Shown piece after piece: positions 1 through 8,026 of a stretch of 35,373 nt of DNA (within the stretch, counting starts at the first letter, position 1; each line of letters starts with the position of its first letter). Location of the stretch: the NCBI GenBank assembly GCA_945957135.1, contig CAMFLK010000010.1, positions 1 to 35,373 of the forward strand, given 5' to 3'. The notes beneath the pieces are model-generated. The model ran no database searches. It saw nothing but the letters and a program-made list of their open reading frames with translations, and had not been told where the DNA came from. The position numbers and the translations under genes are program-made. Source of the DNA: an uncultured Rhodospirillales bacterium (GTDB taxonomy: Bacteria > Pseudomonadota > Alphaproteobacteria > Acetobacterales > Acetobacteraceae).

Positions 1-318
1 GACCAACACAACAAACGCAATCCTCATCATGCACACGATGTGTGCATCACGAAGGAGAAAATCCGGCCACGCCGCCGGCGCCTTGGCCTGGAAGGGCCGC
101 GAATACTTGCCGATATCGTGCAACGCGATCAGCGCGAGAAGACTCGGCCGCATCGCCGGATCCCGCCACCCCACCGGCGGCCGGCATACGCCCCCCTCCA
201 GCAACGCCCCGGCCACCGCGGCGACATCGAGCCCATGCCAGGCATTGGGGTGCCATTGCACCCCTGCCCCGGCACCGGGCTGCGCCTTGCCCCAGAACAG
301 ACGGAAACGATCGGTCAT
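1..318 (-). CDS. cas3: CRISPR-associated helicase/nuclease Cas3, N-terminal HD domain, partial (runs off left edge)
   Basis: Reverse complement from ATG at 318: MTDRFRLFWGKAQPGAGAGVQWHPNAWHGLDVAAVAGALLEGG...ALIALHDIGKYSRPFQAKAPAAWPDF...; the HD motif (LHDIGKYSRPFQAKAP) and preceding WHP..WH..DVAAV match Cas3'' HD domains of type I-E. Not in the ORF track because it has no stop within the window. Confidence 0.9.
   Translation of the reverse strand, partial: MTDRFRLFWGKAQPGAGAGVQWHPNAWHGLDVAAVAGALLEGGVCRPPVGWRDPAMRPSLLALIALHDIGKYSRPFQAKAPAAWPDFLLRDAHIVCMMRIAFVVLV
29..47. repeat. Perfect 8-bp inverted repeat ATGCACAC-GAT-GTGTGCAT inside the partial cas3 frame
   Basis: Direct reading of 29-47. 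Confidence 0.7.
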
Positions 319-356
319 GGCGATGGGCACCTGGCTGGAAGGGGAAGGTAGCAAGT

Positions 357-380
357 GGTTCTTTTTTGAAAAAAAGAACC
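357..380. repeat. Hairpin GGTTCTTTTTT-G-AAAAAAAGAACC, intergenic, 39 bp upstream of cas3 start
   Basis: 11-bp perfect inverted repeat followed by AAAAAACTTTTT; looks like a terminator or repetitive intergenic element between the 542-943 ORF and cas3. Confidence 0.7.
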
Positions 381-541
381 AAAAAACTTTTTCACTTTGG
401 CTGCGCCGTGGCTTGTTCTTCCAAACTCCCCGGTTTCGTCTTGTCCACGCGCCATCGCCCCGGGAATGACCCAGGGTAAAAAAATTCGGGATAGCCGGTT
501 CGGGTTGAGGAAAAGGCGCGAAACGCGGGCGGGCCGGGGCG

Positions 542-943
542 TCATCCCGACCACTCGTCCGCGCGCGGCACGGTGACCCCCCGCCGCTTGCCGCTTGGCC
601 CGATCCGCCTGGGAATGACCGACCAGTTGACCGGCCGGAGGCGGATGATGATCCGCCGCCTTGCCTCCGGCTCGGCCGGCCCCCGGCGGCGGGGAGAGGC
701 GGCGCGGGCGCGGTGCGTCCGCACGCGCGGCTTGCGAACACGGGCGGGCGCCTCCTCCTCCACCTCCGGCACCAGGGTGCCGGCGCGCCACTGGGCGAGC
801 AGCTCGTCGAACGCCCGCATGGTCTCCATCAGGAAATTCGCCTCGGCCTTTTCCTTCCGGCCAAGGAACAACCGCCCCCACACCCCACCCAGCAAGGCAG
901 AGAGCATCTGCACGATCTGGGTGAAGGGGCTGGGCGGATGCAT
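542..943 (-). CDS. Small hypothetical protein (133 aa), hydrophobic N-terminus and basic C-terminus
   Basis: ORF MHPPSPFTQIVQMLSALLGGVWGRLFLGRKEKAEANFLMETMRAFDELLAQWRAGTLVPE...; GGAG upstream of ATG. Confidence 0.6.
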   Translation of the reverse strand: MHPPSPFTQIVQMLSALLGGVWGRLFLGRKEKAEANFLMETMRAFDELLAQWRAGTLVPEVEEEAPARVRKPRVRTHRARAASPRRRGPAEPEARRRIIIRLRPVNWSVIPRRIGPSGKRRGVTVPRADEWSG

Positions 944-1119
944 CGGAGGTCTCCTGCGAATGTTGATGCCAACTACCCAACAAGATACTCATTCACATCA
1001 CCGTTGCAATGGGAAAATTCAGTTTTATTGTGACATATTGTATCTAGCGAGCGTTTTTTGTGATCGCTTCCGCCCTGCGGGGTATCCGACGGAACCCGCA
1101 ATACGATTTGCGGCACCGG

Positions 1120-4100
1120 CGATTCATCCCCGAGCATGCGGGGAACTCCACGGTACGCTGCTGTGGTCGCGCGTAGAGGACGGGGCATCCCCACGAGTAT
1201 GGGAGCACCCGGTGGGCCCGCAATGGAACATGCCCGGCGGCGGTTCATCCCCGTATGCGCGGGGAACACCGGGGGCGCGTCCCACAAATCGGGGCGCAGC
1301 TCGGTTCATCCCCGCATGCGCGGGGAACACCGCCGATCTCGACGTAAAAGACGGCGCCTATGCGGTTCATCCCCGCATGCGCGGGGAACACCCACGCGCG
1401 CTACGCCCCGTCGAGGGGCTGCCCGGTTCATCCCCGCATGCGCGGGGAACACTTGGCGTATTGCTCGGCACTCTCGCCCTCCGGCGGTTCATCCCCGCAT
1501 GCGCGAGGAACACGTCTCGGGGATCGTCACCGTGCCGGGGCCCACCGGTTCATCCCCGCATGCGCGGGGAACACGCCATCGGGCAATGGCGGCTGGCTCG
1601 CTATCGCGGTTCATCCCCGCATGCGCGGGGAACACGGCATGCACATCACCCCAACCGGGATCATCGTCGGTTCATCCCCGCATGCGCGGGGAACACTAGC
1701 GCCGCAATGGACACTACGAAGCGAACCTCGGTTCATCCCCGCATGCGCGGGGAACACCGGCGACGTCCTATCTGGTGCAGGAGCGCATCCGGTTCATCCC
1801 CGCATGCGCGGGGAACACGTGTGGTCCTGCCGCAGGGAATTGAAGATCAGCGGTTCATCCCCGCATGCGCGGGGAACACCCGCTGCTCAGCACGGGCGAG
1901 CTGCGCGACAGCGGTTCATCCCCGCATGCGCGGGGAACACCGAGATGTCGCGTTCGGGCGGCGGCGCGTCGTCGGTTCATCCCCGCATGCGCGGGGAACA
2001 CATTCGTCTCTAACCGGATGCCGTGTTTTGATCCGGTTCATCCCCGCATGCGCGGGGAACACTCGATTGGGCGGTTTCGGAAATCGAGGTAATACGGTTC
2101 ATCCCCGCATGCGCGGGGAACACATCCGCCAGGCCATGGATGTGATGATGTTCCGCGGTTCATCCCCGCATGCGCGGGGAACACCCTGGCTTCATCCGCA
2201 CGCGCACCGCCGAACTCGGTTCATCCCCGCATGCGCGGGGAACACGCCGGCAGCGACGCGCTGGGCGGCCTGGGCGGCGGTTCATCCCCGCATGCGCGGG
2301 GAACACGTCGATCAGCGCGGCGTTGGCGGTGGCCTGCACGGTTCATCCCCGCATGCGCGGGGAACACACACCAACGGCGACCCGTTTCCGGCCGAGACGC
2401 GGTTCATCCCCGCATGCGCGGGGAACACTGGTCCGCCTACGCCGACTCAAGGGGCTAAGCCGGTTCATCCCCGCATGCGCGGGGAACACTCCGGAATGGT
2501 CGTGTCGTAGTTCGGGATGAGCGGTTCATCCCCGCATGCGCGGGGAACACATTTGATAGGCGTCCCCATCTCGGGGGCGCTCCGGTTCATCCCCGCATGC
2601 GCGGGGAACACCAGGCGAGCTAGCGAGGCAGGCGCCAATAGATCGGTTCATCCCCGCATGCGCGGGGAACACATCGACGATGCCTTGCCGGGGGTGATGG
2701 CCAACGGTTCATCCCCGCATGCGCGGGGAACACATCGACCATCTGATCGGCAACGTGATGCACCGCGGTTCATCCCCGCATGCGCGGGGAACACAGGGGT
2801 GGCAGTGCCAGCGATGCCGCGTGCCCCGGTTCATCCCCGCATGCGCGGGGAACACACGTCACGGCCGCCGCTGATCCAGCGCCAGGTCGGTTCATCCCCG
2901 CATGCGCGGGGAACACCCGTCCCCTGTCACGAAATCCGCTGTATCAGCCGGTTCATCCCCGCATGCGCGGGGAACACAAGATGCCAGGGGCATCTATCTA
3001 GCCATTCATCGGTTCATCCCCGCATGCGCGGGGAACACATAAATCGCATATCAAGCCCATGCCAAAGAGCCGGTTCATCCCCGCATGCGCGGGGAACACG
3101 CGGCCCGGCATTTCGCCTCCAGCGCCTCGCCCGGTTCATCCCCGCATGCGCGGGGAACACTCGGACACAGGCGCCACGGCAGCCTCGCTGGGCGGTTCAT
3201 CCCCGCATGCGCGGGGAACACGAGGCATCGCTGAAAGAGCGTAGCGTCGGCAGCGGTTCATCCCCGCATGCGCGGGGAACACGATTCATTGCGCCAAGGC
3301 AATATGACCGTCGGCGGTTCATCCCCGCATGCGCGGGGAACACGCGGGATGGTAGTCACCAGTCTCGATGCCGTCCGGTTCATCCCCGCATGCGCGGGGA
3401 ACACGTCGGATGTGGGCGTTGTCATTCCGCTGCCTCCGGTTCATCCCCGCATGCGCGGGGAACACGCAAGCGGCGTGGCCACCGACCAGCGTTCGCGCGG
3501 TTCATCCCCGCATGCGCGGGGAACACGTGATTGCGGGGATAGGTGATTTCGATCTGGGCCGGTTCATCCCCGCATGCGCGGGGAACACGCGTAGGGCGGG
3601 GTGGATGGTGATCCAGCCCTCGGTTCATCCCCGCATGCGCGGGGAACACCCCCCACCGCCCCGGAAATTCGACGGCTCGTCCGGTTCATCCCCGCATGCG
3701 CGGGGAACACGTGCTCTCCAGCGACCCGCGGGCGCTGGACATCGGTTCATCCCCGCATGCGCGGGGAACACTACTGGCGTTTCTTCAAACGTGGAACTGG
3801 CGGCGGTTCATCCCCGCATGCGCGGGGAACACTGGCAGGCCACCTCGTGTGGGAAGAGATGTTCCGGTTCATCCCCGCATGCGCGGGGAACACCGATTGC
3901 AAATATTGGTTTGACGAATACTATCCGGTTCATCCCCGCATGCGCGGGGAACACTTCGCGTCCAGCGAATGGGAGGCTTCAAGCCCCGGTTCATCCCCGC
4001 ATGCGCGGGGAACACGGTCGCGGAGGTGCCGGAACCATATCGCCAGCCGGTTCATCCCCGCATGCGCGGGGAACACCGTTTTCTCTTAACATGACTGGGT

Positions 4101-6700
4101 TCTGTCGGCGGTTCATCCCCGCATGCGCGGGGAACACCGGCATGGCCTTGTTGACGGCGGCGGCGCAGGCGGTTCATCCCCGCATGCGCGGGGAACACCC
4201 CAACGGCCGCTGGTATCTGCCACTGACGTTCGGTTCATCCCCGCATGCGCGGGGAACACGCGCAGTGCATCTGAGCGTCCGCTGAGAGACGCGGTTCATC
4301 CCCGCATGCGCGGGGAACACAATGCCTGGAACGACTACAGCCAGCAGAAGGCCGGTTCATCCCCGCATGCGCGGGGAACACCGCCACGCCCAGAATCGGG
4401 TTGAGGCCCGCGGCGGTTCATCCCCGCATGCGCGGGGAACACCATCGCGCAGACGCCCTCGAGGATGCCGGCGCCGGTTCATCCCCGCATGCGCGGGGAA
4501 CACTTAGTCAATTTCCCTCCCATGTTCTGCCGGCTCGGTTCATCCCCGCATGCGCGGGGAACACCCACAGCAGCAGAACATGATTGCCCGAAACCTCGGT
4601 TCATCCCCGCATGCGCGGGGAACACGGCCGACCGAGCCACTGGCAGCCTGACCACCGCGGTTCATCCCCGCATGCGCGGGGAACACGGCGGCGGGGTGGT
4701 GACGTCTGGGCCAGTCGGCGGTTCATCCCCGCATGCGCGGGGAACACTGAAGGTTTGTATCGATACTCGGCGTAGCGCTCGGTTCATCCCCGCATGCGCG
4801 GGGAACACTCATACTCACGATAATAGTCCGTGCGTTTGGCCGGTTCATCCCCGCATGCGCGGGGAACACTGCGCCCCTGGCTTATCGCCTCGCAGCATGC
4901 TCGGTTCATCCCCGCATGCGCGGGGAACACTTTGATGGTGGCACAGCGTCAACTGACGTGGACGGTTCATCCCCGCATGCGCGGGGAACACCGGCCCCAC
5001 TACCACGTGATCCTTTTTGGTCACGGTTCATCCCCGCATGCGCGGGGAACACTTCGCCGCCGTTCAATCTCACGCCTCATAAAATGGTTCATCCCCGCAT
5101 GCGCGGGGAACACCTGGAGCAGATCATGATCACGGTGAACGTGGCCGGTTCATCCCCGCATGCGCGGGGAACACACCGTGGAATTCCTCGCCGCCACCGA
5201 GGCGAGCGGTTCATCCCCGCATGCGCGGGGAACACATGGACACGATCAACCGGGTGAAGCCGTCTCGCGGTTCATCCCCGCATGCGCGGGGAACACTTCG
5301 GCGCGGGTGAGATAGACCGCTATCTCGACGGTTCATCCCCGCATGCGCGGGGAACACGCCTGGATGGCGGCGAAGGCGGTGGCGCTGGCCGGTTCATCCC
5401 CGCATGCGCGGGGAACACGGTCTCGGCGTTGACGCCCATGAGGATCAGCCGCGGTTCATCCCCGCATGCGCGGGGAACACATCATCCCAGGACGCAGCGA
5501 TGGCGGGCGAACCGGTTCATCCCCGCATGCGCGGGGAACACCCGGGCATCCACAGCGGGCGGCCGGTGGAGTCCGGTTCATCCCCGCATGCGCGGGGAAC
5601 ACGACAATGTGCGGGATTGCACGTTGCCGCCGTTCGGTTCATCCCCGCATGCGCGGGGAACACTGCTTGACCCACGCCTCAGCGTTCGTGGTTTCCGGTT
5701 CATCCCCGCATGCGCGGGGAACACTCCTGATGAGCTACTACGGCACCGGCGGTCAGCGGTTCATCCCCGCATGCGCGGGGAACACACGTCCGCTCGCTGG
5801 AAATGCGCATCGCAGCCCGGTTCATCCCCGCATGCGCGGGGAACACTGGTTGCGCAGTTTCGAGAAGAACTGCGCCGCCGGTTCATCCCCGCATGCGCGG
5901 GGAACACTATTGGCGCCTGCCTCGCTAAGCTCCCCTGCCCGGTTCATCCCCGCATGCGCGGGGAACACGGACGCCACGGTGTGAACCCCTCGCAGACCGG
6001 CGGTTCATCCCCGCATGCGCGGGGAACACTCTATCTGGCAATCCCGCTATGCATGCTCGCCCGGTTCATCCCCGCATGCGCGGGGAACACGTGTCTGTCT
6101 GTTGTGTGTTTCTTCGTTGTGTCGGTTCATCCCCGCATGCGCGGGGAACACTGATATGATGCATCTCCTCAATGATAATCGCTCGGTTCATCCCCGCATG
6201 CGCGGGGAACACCTTTTTCGCTGAATATGACCGGGTTCTGTCGGCGGTTCATCCCCGCATGCGCGGGGAACACGCCGACCGGCCACAGGCTGGGCGAGAC
6301 GCCGACGGTTCATCCCCGCATGCGCGGGGAACACAACCTTCTGATCGAAGGCAATCACGTCGCTGACGGTTCATCCCCGCATGCGCGGGGAACACGCCGC
6401 CCAGCATGCCCTGCGCGACGGGAAGTTCGGTTCATCCCCGCATGCGCGGGGAACACGCCTTCAATTCAGTCTGCCGCGCCTCGGTCGCCGGTTCATCCCC
6501 GCATGCGCGGGGAACACATGGCGGGGCCGATTCCGTCACGGTGCAGCACCGGTTCATCCCCGCATGCGCGGGGAACACAAGAGCTGATGCGGCCGCACTA
6601 TCATGTGATCCGGTTCATCCCCGCATGCGCGGGGAACACGTGTATTCTCTGTACGATACCAAAACGGCCCACGGTTCATCCCCGCATGCGCGGGGAACAC
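1120..6700 (-). CRISPR. Type I-E-like CRISPR array, ~92 repeats / 91 spacers; repeat (transcribed strand) GTGTTCCCCGCATGCGCGGGGATGAACCG
   Basis: 29-bp repeat CGGTTCATCCCCGCATGCGCGGGGAACAC on + strand, period 61 bp, from 1302 to 6672 essentially invariant; degenerate repeats at 1120-1148 and 1181-1209, one-mismatch repeats at 1241-1269, 1485-1513 and 5085-5113. The repeat resembles the E. coli I-E repeat GAGTTCCCCGCGCCAGCGGGGATAAACCG in reverse orientation, so the array is read on the minus strand. Confidence 0.99.
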
Positions 6701-6780
6701 TCTTCCTGGAAGCTATTGATCCACAATCCATATTCACCTGTCAAAGAACCTACCGATAAAATCGGCCTGGCGAACGCCGC
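6701..6780 (-). promoter_or_regulatory. Predicted CRISPR leader with IHF-like site at 6709-6721
   Basis: AT-richer segment adjacent to the conserved (right) end of the array; minus strand TTGACAGGTGAATATGGATTGTGGATCAATAGCTTCCAGGAAGA-GTGTTCCCC; GATCAATAGCTTC matches the IHF core WATCAANNNNTTR except for the first and last positions. Confidence 0.7.
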
Positions 6781-6868
6781 TGCGAAGCCTGCCTCGTTCG
6801 GCCGGGTTCAGGCAATGGTTGGGTGCCGGGCGCGATCGGCGCCGGCCCGGCGGGCCAGGTGGGGCGGC

Positions 6869-8026
6869 TCATGCGCGCAGCAGCGCGGCCGGCTCCGGCG
6901 TGTAGCGGGCGAGTTTTTCCGCGTCGATCGCCACCCCCAGCCCCGGCGCGTCCGGGATCGCGAGGCACCCGTCGGCGTCGAGCTGGAACGGCGTGGCCAG
7001 CAGCCCGTCCACATAGGGGCTGCCGCCGATATATTCGACCAGCGGGGCATCCAGCGCCGCGGCGAGCTGGAGGTCGGCGGCGAGGCCCAGCGCGGTGTTC
7101 CAGCCATGGCCGATATATTTCACGCCGTGATCGGCCGCCGTCCAGGCGATGCGCCGCTGCTCGCTGATGCCGCCCACCTTGGTCACGTCGGGCTGCACGA
7201 TGTCGAACGCGCCGCGCACCAGCCAGGGCAGGAAGGCCTGCCGCCGCGTCAGCACCTCGCCGCCGGCGATGGGCACCGGGCTGCGCCGGCGCAGTTCGCA
7301 GAAATCGTCCAGCGCGTCCGGACTCAGCGCCTCCTCGAACCAGCCCACGCGGTAGTCGGCCAGCATTTCCGCCGTGCGGAGCGCCCATTTCAGCCCTTGC
7401 GGCCAGTAGGCGTCGCTGGCCCCGGCATCCACGAACAGCTGCGCCCCCTCGCCCGCCGCCGCGCGCGCCGCGCGCACGATCGCCTCGTCCAGCCCCGGCT
7501 CGTCCGTGCGGCCGAACGGGCCCCAGCCGATCTTGAAGGCGCGGAACCCCTGCGCCCGGTAGGGGGCGATGACGTCCGCCATCGCCTCCGGCCGTTCCAT
7601 CAGCAGCGAGCAGTAGGGCTGCACCCGCCGCCGCCTTATGCCGCCGAGCAGCTGGCCCACGGGCAGGCCGGTGGCCTGGCCGAGAATGTCCCACAGCGCG
7701 ATGTCGATGCCGCTGATCGTGTGCGTCAGGCTGCCGCCGCGGCCCATCCAGAACGTGTTCTGGTGCAGCTTCTCCGTCACCCGCTCCGGCTCCAGCGCGT
7801 TCTCGCCGGCCCAGAGCGGCTCCAGCACCTTCACCGCCGCCTGCACCAGCCGCCCGTCGGTGAACACGCTGCCATAGCCGCTCAGCCCGCATTCGGTGTG
7901 CACGGCGATCAGCGCGTGGATGGAATCCTCGGGCCGGATCTCGGCGGACCAGCCGCCCTTCGGGCTCTCGCCCAGCAGCGGGGCCACGGCGATACGGCGG
8001 ATGCGGGCCGGGGGCAGGCGCGTCAT
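6869..8026 (-). CDS. Mandelate racemase/muconate lactonizing enzyme (enolase superfamily) protein
   Basis: MTRLPPARIRRIAVAPLL...GIDIALWDILGQATGLPVGQLLGG...FKIGWGPFG...WFEEALSPD...PIAGGEVLTRRQAF...DIVQPDVTKVGGISEQRRIA: typical enolase-superfamily barrel motifs. Start at 8026 overlaps the upstream regulator stop. Confidence 0.92.
   Translation of the reverse strand: MTRLPPARIRRIAVAPLLGESPKGGWSAEIRPEDSIHALIAVHTECGLSGYGSVFTDGRLVQAAVKVLEPLWAGENALEPERVTEKLHQNTFWMGRGGSLTHTISGIDIALWDILGQATGLPVGQLLGGIRRRRVQPYCSLLMERPEAMADVIAPYRAQGFRAFKIGWGPFGRTDEPGLDEAIVRAARAAAGEGAQLFVDAGASDAYWPQGLKWALRTAEMLADYRVGWFEEALSPDALDDFCELRRRSPVPIAGGEVLTRRQAFLPWLVRGAFDIVQPDVTKVGGISEQRRIAWTAADHGVKYIGHGWNTALGLAADLQLAAALDAPLVEYIGGSPYVDGLLATPFQLDADGCLAIPDAPGLGVAIDAEKLARYTPEPAALLRA

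Noticed and set aside
315-992. 225-aa minus ORF and overlapping ORFs at 29-479
   Set aside because: They overlap the real cas3 frame and the better-supported 542-943 ORF; composition looks like alternate-frame GC-rich translation.
1059-1087. A possible further decayed repeat one period left of 1120
   Set aside because: GGGGTATCCGACGGAACCCGC shows no convincing alignment with the repeat.
1270-6700. Other coding-looking spacer peptides (e.g. AKRTDYYREYD, SKHGIRLETN, YYLDFRNRPI, LMSYYGTGGQ, NAWNDYSQQKA)
   Set aside because: Spacers often read as open frames; I could not tie these to a specific phage family by eye, so no target is claimed.
6716-6744. Complete sigma70 promoter in the leader
   Set aside because: TTGACA is a good -35, but the sequences 16-18 nt downstream (GATCAA/ATCAAT) are poor -10 boxes and overlap the IHF-like site.
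573-6759. Many long ORFs rich in RFIPACAGNT / VHPRMRGEH / GSSPHARGT
   Set aside because: They are translations of the CRISPR repeat in three frames; open frames are an artefact of a stop-free repeat, not proteins. The start of 6227..8326 and 573..2510 are the same artefact.
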